Below, piece after piece: positions 55,435 through 63,130 of a stretch of 64,000 bases of DNA. The position numbers and the translations under genes were made by a program. The notes under the pieces are model-generated. The model was given only the letters and a program-made list of their open reading frames with translations. It was not told the origin of the DNA and did not search any database. The stretch's first letter is position 1; every line of letters begins with the position of its first letter. This DNA is from Timonella senegalensis JC301 (GTDB lineage: Bacteria > Actinomycetota > Actinomycetes > Actinomycetales > Cellulomonadaceae), in assembly GCF_000312125.1 (NCBI RefSeq), contig NZ_HE978642.1:524841-588840 (forward strand). The letters run 5' to 3'.

Positions 55435-55471
55435 ACAAAAAAGCCGGTGCGCACGAAGTGTGCGCACCGGC
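55435..55471 (-). terminator. Rho-independent terminator on the minus strand
   Basis: GCCGGTGCGCAC and GTGCGCACCGGC (55443-55454, 55460-55471) form a 12-bp stem. On the minus strand it is followed by TTTTTT (55440-55435), so it ends a transcript coming from the 55.5-55.7 kb region. Confidence 0.8.
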
Positions 55472-55527
55472 GGCGGGAGCTAATCCTGCGAGGTTAGCGG
55501 CGTGCCAACTGAGGGTCGGCTAGAGGC

Positions 55528-55638
55528 CTATCTGAAGAAGAACATGGGGTGGACTTCCTGGTAGGCGGTTTTTCTGACGTGTGTACGTCCGAAGCGCCAT
55601 GACCGAGTCTTGTCTTCCTTTAGGATCCAGGGGAACAT
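55528..55638 (-). CDS. Possible 36-residue basic peptide gene
   Basis: A short frame ATG...TAG encodes MFPWILKEDKTRSWRFGRTH (first 20 residues) and ends in QEVHPMFFFR. It is basic and aromatic with no recognised domain. GAGG lies 8 nt before the ATG, and a U6 intrinsic terminator lies 57 bp after the stop. Both support a real transcription unit. It could instead be part of a small RNA, or a leader peptide with nothing obvious downstream. It lies between the HipB-like gene and the GH2 operon. Confidence 0.4.
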   Translation of the reverse strand: MFPWILKEDKTRSWRFGRTHVRKTAYQEVHPMFFFR

Positions 55639-55786
55639 CTCTTTAACCTCGCTTTACCTGAGCAATCGTGTCACTTAGGCAAACGGTTCATCGTTCTCAC
55701 GATCTCCGTTGACCATGCGTACCTCCGGGGGTGTGGAGGTACCTCAATTGTCTCAGAAATTGAGATCAGCGAGCGGGCCCAAGGTC
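55639..55786. other. Intergenic hairpins downstream of the GH2 gene
   Basis: GTACCTCC/GGAGGTAC (55719-55742) and CTCAATT/AATTGAG (55743-55764) form two adjacent hairpins just after the GH2 stop on the minus strand. They may terminate the GH2 operon. The promoter of the small minus-strand gene must lie between them and 55638. Confidence 0.5.
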
Positions 55787-57619
55787 CTAGTCGCCACGTG
55801 CAGAGCGGGTGGATTTGGTGAACTCGTCGAGGACCTCCCGCAGCACGACAGCCACCGATTCAGCGGGCATCTTCACGTGATCGCGGTCGTAAGACACGAG
55901 CCCGTTGAGCTCGCCCTCCACGTCGCTGACCTGCGAGTACACAAGCGCACTGAGGCCCTTAGAAACCGCCGGGACCATCTGGTCACGGTGTAGCGAGGTG
56001 AAGTCCGCTAGCAGCGCCTCGGCGGACTTGAGCGTCCGGTAGCCGAACTTCTTTTCCTCAGGTCTGGTGCCCGGGACCTCGTAGAGGTAACCGCCGTACT
56101 CGGAGACCACCAGGGCGCGGCCCGTGCCGTCGTTGCGCGGCATCCGGAACGCCTTGAAGTAGATGTGCAGGGAGCGCATGTCACTAACCTGCTGGTCGTG
56201 CCAGCCGCTCGCGTGGTCGATGAGCCGGGTGGGGTCGAGTTTTCTGACAAGCTCCGTGATGCGCACGGAGTCGAACTGCCCCCAGCCCTCGTTGAACGGC
56301 ACCCACACGCCGATCGAAGGAACTTGCTTCAAGTGCGAGATCATCTCGATGAGCTCCCGCTCGAACTGCGCCCGTCCCTCGGCGTCCTCGCGCGCGAACG
56401 CCCTATACGCTCGTTCGGTGTCGTCCCGGCGCGAGTAGCGGGCGAACACGGGCAGCGTGATGACGTCGAACCTGTAGGAGTCGCCTCCGCCGTTGATCAT
56501 GTCTTGCCACACGATGAGCCCGAGCCGGTCGCAGTGGTGGTAGAACCGCATGGGTTCGACCTTGATATGCTTGCGCACCATGTTGAACCCGGCGGCCTTC
56601 ATCTGCTCTAGGTCCCACACAAATGCTTCGTCGGAGGGTGCCGTGTAGAGGCCGTCGGGCCAGTAACCCTGGTCGAGCACGCCCATGTGGAAGTACGGCT
56701 TGCCGTTGAGCAGCAGGCGCGGGACGCCGCGCGCGTCGGGTGCCATGCCAAAAGAGCGCAGCGCCGTGTACGAACCGATCGTGTCGGCGCCCGGCAGTTC
56801 CAGCTCCACGTCGTACAGCGTCGGAGATTCAGGGCTCCACAGCTGCGGATCTGGGATGGTGAGGGTCAGTGGCTTGCCCGCTGGCACGGTTCCGTCCGCT
56901 ACCAGCGCGCCGCCGAGGCTGACCCGCACGCTCACGAGCGCCCCGTCTGCTGCGCTATCCGTTCCAGCGTCCGCCACGTGCGGCGTCACCGTGAGCGTCC
57001 CCGCATCGACGTCGCACGCGTACTCCACCGAACTCACGTGCGCGGCGGGCAGCGCCTCGAGCCACACGGTCTGCCAGATTCCCGACTGTGGCGTGTACCA
57101 AATTCCGCCGCGCTTACTCTTCTGCTTGCCGCGCGAGTGGTGGGACGTGTCCGTGTAATCGCGCACCCTCACCTCGATGTCGAACTCGCGCCCGGCCGCG
57201 CCCTCGCGCAGATCGTCCGCATGTACCTGCACGGAGAACGGCAGATAGCCGCCCACGTGATGGGCACGCTCGGCGCCATTAATCGCCACGTGCGCGATCT
57301 GGTCCACGGCCCCAAAATTAACGACGATAGAGCGGCCCGCGTCGACCAGTTGCGCCACGTCGTAGTCAAGTGTCACGGTCCGGCGATACCAGGCGGTCTG
57401 GTGAGGTTCCAGCGTGGCGTTCACACCCGAGAGTGGCGCCTCGGGGGAGAACGGGACCACGATCGTCGAAAATGTGGTGGGGGGTTCGCCATCTGTGATG
57501 GCGAAGTCCCAGGTCCCGTTCAGGATCTGGAAGTTGTCCCGGACAAACTGCGGGCGTGGGTATTCGGGCAGGACGTTTTCGGGGTCGAGGGCGCGGCCCC
57601 ACCGTGTCATTCTGCTCAT
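55787..57619 (-). CDS. Glycoside hydrolase family 2 enzyme (beta-galactosidase/glucuronidase-like)
   Basis: A 610-residue cytoplasmic glycosidase. It has an N-terminal sugar-binding jelly roll (NGTWDFAI near 34-41, WYRRTVTLD), an Ig-like domain, then a TIM barrel with FNEGWG (acid/base Glu444) and SEYGGY (nucleophile Glu507). NMVRKHIKVEP and VWQDMINGGG are typical of the short GH2 clade. There is no signal peptide. Its ATG overlaps the stop of an MFS transporter gene, so imported disaccharides or oligosaccharides are probably cleaved inside the cell. The sugar specificity cannot be told. Confidence 0.9.
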   Translation of the reverse strand: MSRMTRWGRALDPENVLPEYPRPQFVRDNFQILNGTWDFAITDGEPPTTFSTIVVPFSPEAPLSGVNATLEPHQTAWYRRTVTLDYDVAQLVDAGRSIVVNFGAVDQIAHVAINGAERAHHVGGYLPFSVQVHADDLREGAAGREFDIEVRVRDYTDTSHHSRGKQKSKRGGIWYTPQSGIWQTVWLEALPAAHVSSVEYACDVDAGTLTVTPHVADAGTDSAADGALVSVRVSLGGALVADGTVPAGKPLTLTIPDPQLWSPESPTLYDVELELPGADTIGSYTALRSFGMAPDARGVPRLLLNGKPYFHMGVLDQGYWPDGLYTAPSDEAFVWDLEQMKAAGFNMVRKHIKVEPMRFYHHCDRLGLIVWQDMINGGGDSYRFDVITLPVFARYSRRDDTERAYRAFAREDAEGRAQFERELIEMISHLKQVPSIGVWVPFNEGWGQFDSVRITELVRKLDPTRLIDHASGWHDQQVSDMRSLHIYFKAFRMPRNDGTGRALVVSEYGGYLYEVPGTRPEEKKFGYRTLKSAEALLADFTSLHRDQMVPAVSKGLSALVYSQVSDVEGELNGLVSYDRDHVKMPAESVAVVLREVLDEFTKSTRSARGD

Positions 57620-58956
57620 GCTGGTTCGGTCTCCTCGAGTGCAGGGCGGGCAAGGAAGGCGGGGTAGAGGCGACGCACCAGGAGGACCGGGGCGAGCGAG
57701 ATTGCCGCGACCGCTAGGGCGGCGGCGAAGATCGTGGGGGTCGGCACGGACTGCGTGGCGCCGAACTCGTCCACGTAGGAGCCGGTTCCGCGGATCGCAG
57801 CTGCCCCGATGAACGGGCCGATGACCGACGGGATCAGGATCGAGCCGATCATGCGCAGACCCTGGACGCGGCCTGCGCCGCGGTCCGGCGAGGCGTCGCG
57901 CACGAGCGCGGAGAAGGCCGCGTTGACGAACATGAAGCCGGACATCATGATCGTGCCCGCCACGATCGCGGCGGTGAACCCGCGGGCAAAGAACATTGCC
58001 GCCAAGCCGGCGCAGTACAGCGCGCCGGCAGGCATGAGGAACGCGACCTTGCCAATGCGGTCCATGATGCGTCCGCCCAGGATCGAGGCCATGGACGCGA
58101 GGATGAGGACCACGCCGAGCACGATCGCGTAGGCGTCAATCTTGAGGTACTGCTCGATATAGATGATTAGGTACGGCAGGTACACCTGGACGGAGATTGC
58201 CCACACGAGCCAGCCCAGCAGGGTCGCGTATAGGAACGGGTTGGCGCGCACAGCCGATGGGGTCAGACCGGAGACGACGTCGCGGAAGTAGCTGGTAGAG
58301 GTGACCACGGGCTCCGCCGGGTCGTCCACGAGCCAGTGGGCCGCGATTCCGGTCAGCATGACGAATCCGCCGATGATCGCGAAGAACTCCATCCACCGGC
58401 CGTCCTTGGTCAGCGGGTCGAGCAGGCCAAACACGATGAGCATGGATACGAGCGGCATGATGACCACCACTCCGTCCACGCGCCCGCGGTTGGCGGGAAC
58501 TGTGGAGTCGGTGACCCAGGCCTGGAACGCGGCGTCGTTTGCGCCTGAACCTAGGAAGCTCATGACGCAGTCGAGCGTGATGATGGCCAGGACCGCGAGC
58601 GCCACAGCATCCTTGAACGCGCCGGCGGTGCCGTCCACCTGGATGAAGCCGAAGGCCGCCGTGGAGGCTCCCCACAGGACGTAGCCGTAGGTCATGAAGG
58701 CCTTGCGTTTGCCGAGCCTGTCCGACAGGGCACCAATCAGCATCGTTGCGAGGGTCGCCGCAATGGCGGAGGAGGCCACGAGCGCGGCCGTCACTGTGGG
58801 GTTGGTCGTGATGGTCTTGTACACGAACACGTTGAGGTACATGTTCTCGACCGTCCAGGCGAGTTGGCCCACGAGGCCGAGGACGATCAGAGCGGTCCAC
58901 ATGCGCGGACCTAGCGGGGCGGGCAGCGTCTTTGCGTGCACGGTGTGCTCAGTCAT
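57616..58956 (-). CDS. MFS/GPH-type sugar transporter
   Basis: A 446-residue membrane protein with about 12 hydrophobic segments. N-terminal LGLVGQLAWTVENMYLNVFV and the loop ALSDRLGKRKAFMTYGYVLW are typical of the glycoside-pentoside-hexuronide-like MFS group found with GH genes in actinobacteria. It is the first gene of a two-gene operon; its TGA overlaps the GH2 start. I infer that it imports the substrate of the hydrolase. No local regulator gene is present. Confidence 0.85.
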   Translation of the reverse strand: MTEHTVHAKTLPAPLGPRMWTALIVLGLVGQLAWTVENMYLNVFVYKTITTNPTVTAALVASSAIAATLATMLIGALSDRLGKRKAFMTYGYVLWGASTAAFGFIQVDGTAGAFKDAVALAVLAIITLDCVMSFLGSGANDAAFQAWVTDSTVPANRGRVDGVVVIMPLVSMLIVFGLLDPLTKDGRWMEFFAIIGGFVMLTGIAAHWLVDDPAEPVVTSTSYFRDVVSGLTPSAVRANPFLYATLLGWLVWAISVQVYLPYLIIYIEQYLKIDAYAIVLGVVLILASMASILGGRIMDRIGKVAFLMPAGALYCAGLAAMFFARGFTAAIVAGTIMMSGFMFVNAAFSALVRDASPDRGAGRVQGLRMIGSILIPSVIGPFIGAAAIRGTGSYVDEFGATQSVPTPTIFAAALAVAAISLAPVLLVRRLYPAFLARPALEETEPA

Positions 58957-58991
58957 GGGTTAACGGTACGCGACGTTTGCCCCGGGTGAAA

Positions 58992-59038
58992 ACAGGCCCG
59001 CCGCCACTGACCTGCGAGGTCGGTGGCAGCGGGCCTGT
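58992..59038. terminator. Hairpin between the FMN reductase and MFS genes
   Basis: A long GC stem (ACAGGCCCG...CGGGCCTGT, with inner ACCT/AGGT pairing and a few mismatches) lies downstream of the FMN reductase and upstream of the MFS gene on the minus strand. It ends the LLM operon. Confidence 0.7.
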
Positions 59039-59124
59039 GGTGGCTGGGCAGAGGCGGGTCCGTTGAGGCGTCATCCAGTGCGTGTGGGCGCCGTGTTCGG
59101 CCGGAGCGGTAGTGCTTAGCGCTA

Positions 59125-59754
59125 CTAGAACTCGATGCCGCCCTGGCGCAGCAGGGTCTCGAAGTCCGGGGTCTCGAGTTCGTCGATGGCCTTAGTTGTG
59201 GTCAGGTTGTTGCCCAGGATCAGGGTTGCGAACTCCTTGGCGCCGCGCGCTACCCGGGACTCGAGGTCGCCGGAGACTCCTGCCGTGTCGCCCCAGTCCT
59301 CGGAGGCCGCGAACACGGCTGTGGGAACTGTGGCGGCCCTGAAGTAGGCGAACACGGGGCGGATCGCATACTCGAGTGCCAGTGAGTGGCGGGCGGTGCC
59401 GGCTGTGGCGCCTAGGTAGAGCGGCTTGTTGATCAGAGACTTCTGGTCCAGCACGTCGAGGAAGCTCTTGAACAGTCCGGAGAAGGACTGGGAGAACACG
59501 GGGGTGGTCGCGATCAGTCCGTCTGCGGCGATCACCTTGGTCTTGAGCTCTTCGAGTCGGCTCGACGCGAAGCCCGTGAGCATGTTGTCCACGATGTCGT
59601 GGGCGTAGTCGCGCAACTCGATGACCTCGATGTGCACGTCGAGATCGCCGAGCCCTTCGAGCTCGTTCTGCGATGCTGTGGCCATTGCGTCGGTGAGGAT
59701 GCGGGTGGAGGAGGGCTGGCTCAGTCCTGCGGTCAGCGCGATGATGTGGGACAT
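59125..59754 (-). CDS. NADPH-dependent FMN reductase, LLM-partner (CE1759-like)
   Basis: A 209-residue flavodoxin-fold reductase (IALTAGLSQPSSTRILTDAM at the N-terminus, the FMN loop TPVFSQSFSGLFKSFLDVL near 84-102). It resembles the CE1759 family, which is encoded with CE1758-type luciferase-like monooxygenases. It probably supplies reduced FMN to the LLM protein encoded two genes upstream. It is the last gene of LLM-marR-FMN reductase. Confidence 0.85.
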   Translation of the reverse strand: MSHIIALTAGLSQPSSTRILTDAMATASQNELEGLGDLDVHIEVIELRDYAHDIVDNMLTGFASSRLEELKTKVIAADGLIATTPVFSQSFSGLFKSFLDVLDQKSLINKPLYLGATAGTARHSLALEYAIRPVFAYFRAATVPTAVFAASEDWGDTAGVSGDLESRVARGAKEFATLILGNNLTTTKAIDELETPDFETLLRQGGIEF

Positions 59755-59762
59755 GTCAGTGT

Positions 59763-60263
59763 CTACCTTTGTGGTTCTGTGCCGTGCGTGGCGGTGAAGT
59801 CGGGAAGGGTTGCCTGGGCGAGCCGGAGCTTTTCCGTGATCCGTTCGAGTTCGGCAAGTTCCTGGGGTTCGAGAACGGAGCCGACGTAGTGTGCGATCTG
59901 CTGGACGTGCGCGCGCCCGTGGGTGCGTTGGATCTCCCGACCGCGCTCAGTGAGCGTGATGAGTGTTCCGCGTCCGTCGGCGGGGTCGGGGGAGCGTTCT
60001 ACGAGCCCCCGGAGCTCGAGCCTCTCCACGAGCCGGCTGAGGGCCGACTGGTGGAGTAGCACGAACTCGTTGAGTTCCTTGAGGCGCAGGCCGGGGTGTC
60101 CGGCCGTGCGCAGCGTGAACAGCACGTCGTAGTCCCGGAAGCTCAGCTCCTGGAACACGTTATCCCGTTCGAACCTGCGCATGAGCTCGACCTGCGCCCG
60201 GAACAGGGCCTCCCAGGCGTGCGAGGCGGCCACTGCGCTGGCCGTGGAGTTGACGGCGTTCAT
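59763..60263 (-). CDS. MarR-family transcriptional regulator
   Basis: A 166-residue winged-helix regulator. LSFRDYDVLFTLRTAGHPGLRLKELNEF and LLHQSALSRLVERLELRGLV cover the helix-turn-helix (about residues 42-90), and SPDPADGRGTLITLTERG is the wing. Dimerisation helices lie at both ends. Its ATG overlaps the LLM stop by one base (TAATG). It probably controls its own operon through a palindrome at 61425, perhaps releasing it on binding a phenolic or oxidant ligand. Confidence 0.9.
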   Translation of the reverse strand: MNAVNSTASAVAASHAWEALFRAQVELMRRFERDNVFQELSFRDYDVLFTLRTAGHPGLRLKELNEFVLLHQSALSRLVERLELRGLVERSPDPADGRGTLITLTERGREIQRTHGRAHVQQIAHYVGSVLEPQELAELERITEKLRLAQATLPDFTATHGTEPQR

Positions 60264-61405
60264 TACTGGGCGGTTGGGCTTGCGCCAGTGACGTCGTCGG
60301 CGTCCGCGTACACGGTCGAGTCCTTGTGTCCGCCGGCGGCCGCCACACGCGAGGCGTGAGTGGGTGCGTCCGGCACGTGGGCGGGGCGGCCCGCGGCCAT
60401 CTCCTTGCGTAGCACGGGCACGACGTCCTCGCCCAGCATGTCGAGCTGCTCGAGCACAGTCTTGAGCGGCAGGCCGGCGTGGTCGATCAGGAACAGCTGG
60501 CGCTGGTAGTCTCCCACGTGCTCGCGCATCGCAGCGTAGCGGTCGATAACCTCCTGCGGGCTGCCCACGGTCAGTGGGGTCTGCTCGGCGAAGTCCTCCA
60601 TGGAGGGGCCGTGTCCATAGACGGGAGCGTTGTTGAAGTACGGGCGGAACTGGTTCTTGGCGTCCTGGGAGTTCTTGGCCATGAAGACCTGGCCGCCGAG
60701 GCCCACGATCGCCTGGTCCGCGGTGCCGTGGCCGTAGTGTTCGAACCGGCGGCGGTACAGCGCGACCATCTGCTTGGTGTGGCTGATGGGCCAGAAGATG
60801 TTGTTGTGGAAGAACCCGTCACCGTAGTAGGCGGCCTGCTCCGCGATCTCGGGGGTGCGGATCGAGCCGTGCCACACGAACGGCGCCACGCCGTCGAGCG
60901 GACGCGGGGTCGAGGTGAAGCCCTGCAGCGGCGTCCGGAACTTGCCCTGCCAGCTGACCACGTCCTCGTCCCACAGCTTGCGCAGTAGGGCGTAGTTCTC
61001 CACGGCGAGCTCGACACCCTGGCGGATGTCGCGGCCGAACCATGGGTAGACGGGTCCGGTGTTGCCGCGCCCGAGCATGAGGTCCATGCGTCCGTCCGCG
61101 AGGTGCTGCAGGTAGGCGTAGTCCTCGGCCAGGCGCACGGGGTCGTTCGTGGTGATCAGCGTGGTCGAGGTGGACAACGTGATGCGCTCGGTGGCCGCCG
61201 CGATGTGGGAGAGCAGGACCGTGGGGTTCGCCGGTGCGGCGAACGGCGGGTTGTGGTGCTCGCCGGTGGCGAAGACGTCGAGGCCGACCTCCTCGGCCTT
61301 CTTAGCGATGGCCACGGTTGCCTTGATGCGCTCGTGCTCGGTGGGGGTTTTGCCGGTGGTGGGGTCGGTGGTGACGTCGCCTACCGTGAAGATTCCGAAC
61401 TGCAT
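60263..61405 (-). CDS. LLM-class flavin-dependent oxidoreductase (CE1758-like)
   Basis: A 380-residue bacterial luciferase-like monooxygenase. MQFGIFTVGDV at the start, FATGEHHNPPFAAPANPTV and the flavin-site segments LADGRMDLMLGRGN and FVWHGSIRTPEIAEQAAYYG fit the family. ATG at 61405 has GGAGG 6 nt upstream; the open frame upstream is not LLM-like. It heads the LLM-marR-FMN reductase operon. The substrate is unknown; the actinobacterial pair is often linked to detoxification or redox stress. Confidence 0.9.
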   Translation of the reverse strand: MQFGIFTVGDVTTDPTTGKTPTEHERIKATVAIAKKAEEVGLDVFATGEHHNPPFAAPANPTVLLSHIAAATERITLSTSTTLITTNDPVRLAEDYAYLQHLADGRMDLMLGRGNTGPVYPWFGRDIRQGVELAVENYALLRKLWDEDVVSWQGKFRTPLQGFTSTPRPLDGVAPFVWHGSIRTPEIAEQAAYYGDGFFHNNIFWPISHTKQMVALYRRRFEHYGHGTADQAIVGLGGQVFMAKNSQDAKNQFRPYFNNAPVYGHGPSMEDFAEQTPLTVGSPQEVIDRYAAMREHVGDYQRQLFLIDHAGLPLKTVLEQLDMLGEDVVPVLRKEMAAGRPAHVPDAPTHASRVAAAGGHKDSTVYADADDVTGASPTAQ

Positions 61406-61424
61406 GATGTCCTCCAGAGTTTTA

Positions 61425-61436
61425 ATGCATTTGCAT
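61425..61436. promoter_or_regulatory. Candidate MarR operator at the LLM operon promoter
   Basis: Perfect palindrome ATGCA-TT-TGCAT lies 20 bp before the LLM ATG. TTGAAC (61452-61447, minus strand) 17-18 bp away could be the -35, so the palindrome covers the -10 region and a bound repressor would block initiation. Confidence 0.5.
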
Positions 61437-61546
61437 GTACTGACTGGTTCAACCGGAGGCAGTTCCATTTCATTCCAGCGCGTTCTGTGCGCTCGCTCAC
61501 ATGCGCCAGAGCGCGAAGCTGAGTGGGCCCGCGCCCCCCTCATCGA

Positions 61547-61552
61547 TACAGT
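61547..61552 (+). promoter_or_regulatory. Candidate -10 for leaderless gene at 61559
   Basis: TACAGT ends 6 nt before the ATG, with no Shine-Dalgarno. Confidence 0.5.
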
Positions 61553-61558
61553 GAAGCC

Positions 61559-61855
61559 ATGCCTTCTTACCGCCTCATCCTGACCGTCGGGGCGCTCGCG
61601 CCCGGTGTGCAACCGGAGTCCGTCCTACCAAGCGCTGCCGAGCACCTGGGCGTGTACGCGAACGTGGAATCCTTCGACCTGCGCATCTCGCGCGGCGTGC
61701 CGCAGCTCGTGCTGCGCTACACAGGCGAGGACCGGGCGGTGGCGCTCGATGCGGCGCTGCGAGGGCTCGAGGGCATCCGCAGACTCGTTGAGGTCACGCG
61801 CTACGAGGTCCTTCAGCGCGTCCATGGACGCTGGGAAGCAATCACCCGAGGTTAG
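61559..61855 (+). CDS. Conserved-looking hypothetical protein
   Basis: A 98-residue protein starting MPSYRLILTVGALAPG, with alternating strands and helices and no motif I can name. The frame opens 12 codons earlier, but the ATG at 61559 has a clear -10 at the leaderless distance. It is divergent from the LLM operon and convergent with the YigZ-like gene. The amino-acid composition is that of a normal soluble protein. Confidence 0.6.
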   Translation: MPSYRLILTVGALAPGVQPESVLPSAAEHLGVYANVESFDLRISRGVPQLVLRYTGEDRAVALDAALRGLEGIRRLVEVTRYEVLQRVHGRWEAITRG

Positions 61856-61865
61856 GCAGGGCGGC

Positions 61866-62510
61866 CTATGCTGGCACGTCCACCACGGCGCTGCCCACAA
61901 AGTCCAAGATGCCCGCGCCGGAGGTGAACGCCGCCAGTTGCGCGCCAAGTTCCGCCTCATGCTCTGGCGGGATCGACACCGAGAACGTCACGCGGTGGGT
62001 ATACACCGGCTCACCCCACGCGCCGTCGTGATGGGCGAGCCAGTCTCGCAGGAAGTATTCGATGCGCCCCGACTCGCTATGGAACGTGTGGATCTCATAC
62101 GTGTTCAGCAGCCGGCGATGTACCAGGGTCGCCGTATCAAGGGTCTCCGAGACCGCGCTCGAGTACGCGCGCACGAGCCCTCCTGCGCCGAGTAGGATCC
62201 CGCCAAAGTAGCGGGTCACCACCACGCACAGGTCCGTCACGTTGCGGTGGCGCAAGACCTCAAGCATGGGAATCCCCGCGGTCCCCGACGGCTCCCCATC
62301 ATCGTTGGAGCGCTGCGCGTCCGCGGTCTGACCCACGATCAACGCCGTGCAGTTGTGCCGCGCGTCCCAGAACCGTGTGCGAATCTCGGCGATGAACGCG
62401 TCCGCCTCATCCACGGACTCCACGTGCCGCGCATGCGTGATGAATCGGGACTTCTTAATGACCAGTTCGCCGGTCACCTCACCTGCGATCGTGTCGGGAA
62501 AACTACTCAC
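61866..62510 (-). CDS. YigZ/IMPACT-family protein
   Basis: A 214-residue protein of the UPF0029/IMPACT family. Hallmarks are the KKSRFITHARHV start, FWDARHNCTALIVG, NDDGEPSGTAGIPMLEVL (the family signature), VVVTRYFGGILLGAGGLVRAY and a C-terminal DUF1949-like domain. In eukaryotes IMPACT interacts with Gcn1; the bacterial role is unclear. Its ATG overlaps the stop of the upstream membrane-protein gene (ATGA), so it is in the DUF58 operon. Confidence 0.9.
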   Translation of the reverse strand: MSSFPDTIAGEVTGELVIKKSRFITHARHVESVDEADAFIAEIRTRFWDARHNCTALIVGQTADAQRSNDDGEPSGTAGIPMLEVLRHRNVTDLCVVVTRYFGGILLGAGGLVRAYSSAVSETLDTATLVHRRLLNTYEIHTFHSESGRIEYFLRDWLAHHDGAWGEPVYTHRVTFSVSIPPEHEAELGAQLAAFTSGAGILDFVGSAVVDVPA

Positions 62511-63130
62511 CGCGTGAGCTCCTCATGTGTACGACTGCGCGCACCTCGGCGCAGAGAAAACGCCAGCACGCCCAAGATGAGCACGACCGCCGACACAGAC
62601 AGTGCGAGTGCAACGCCCGCGCTCGGCCCGCCGCTACCCAGAAATGCCTTGGCGCACGCCGTCAGTACGAACACAGCCGCGCCGAGCACGCCGCACCGGC
62701 CAAGTTCCGTCAGCGCGATCGACGTTTCGATCCGCGTCGACGGGAGCAGCAGCTTGACGTACGGTGCACTACGCAACGCCACCACCAGCGCGAACGCCCC
62801 GGAAGCAATCAGCCACGGATGCGCTGACGCATTGCCGGACGCGAAAGACGCCAACGCGAGCAGGGCGAGCAGCCCATACATGGCCGTCACTGAACGCTGC
62901 TTGAGGTTGATCGCAACCCAGATCGTCGAAAATACGGCAGACCACAGCGCAACTTCAGGCGCAAACACCGCCCCAGCGGCCGCGCCACCCAACGCAATGG
63001 CCAAGCCGTAGGCGAGGGCGAACGACCACCACGGGACGGACCGAACGCCAAGGACCCGCACGGGCGGCGTCAGGTTGGCGTCGGCGCGGCGCTCGCGGCG
63101 CGAGGCGCGGGGCGCGAGGGGACTGGTCAT
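62507..63130 (-). CDS. Hypothetical membrane protein downstream of DUF58
   Basis: A 207-residue protein with a basic N-terminus (SRRERRAD) and about five hydrophobic segments. No catalytic motif is visible. It lies between the DUF58 gene (ATGA overlap) and the YigZ-like gene (ATGA overlap). In actinobacteria DUF58 genes often lie with moxR-type ATPases and transglutaminase-like membrane proteins, so it may belong to that membrane complex. ATG at 63130 has GGAG about 7 nt upstream; codons farther upstream overlap the DUF58 gene. Confidence 0.7.
   Translation of the reverse strand: MTSPLAPRASRRERRADANLTPPVRVLGVRSVPWWSFALAYGLAIALGGAAAGAVFAPEVALWSAVFSTIWVAINLKQRSVTAMYGLLALLALASFASGNASAHPWLIASGAFALVVALRSAPYVKLLLPSTRIETSIALTELGRCGVLGAAVFVLTACAKAFLGSGGPSAGVALALSVSAVVLILGVLAFSLRRGARSRTHEELTR

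Noticed and set aside
56687-57667. 326-codon plus-strand frame opposite the GH2 gene
   Set aside because: An Arg/His-rich translation typical of antisense frames. The GH2 frame has all catalytic motifs.
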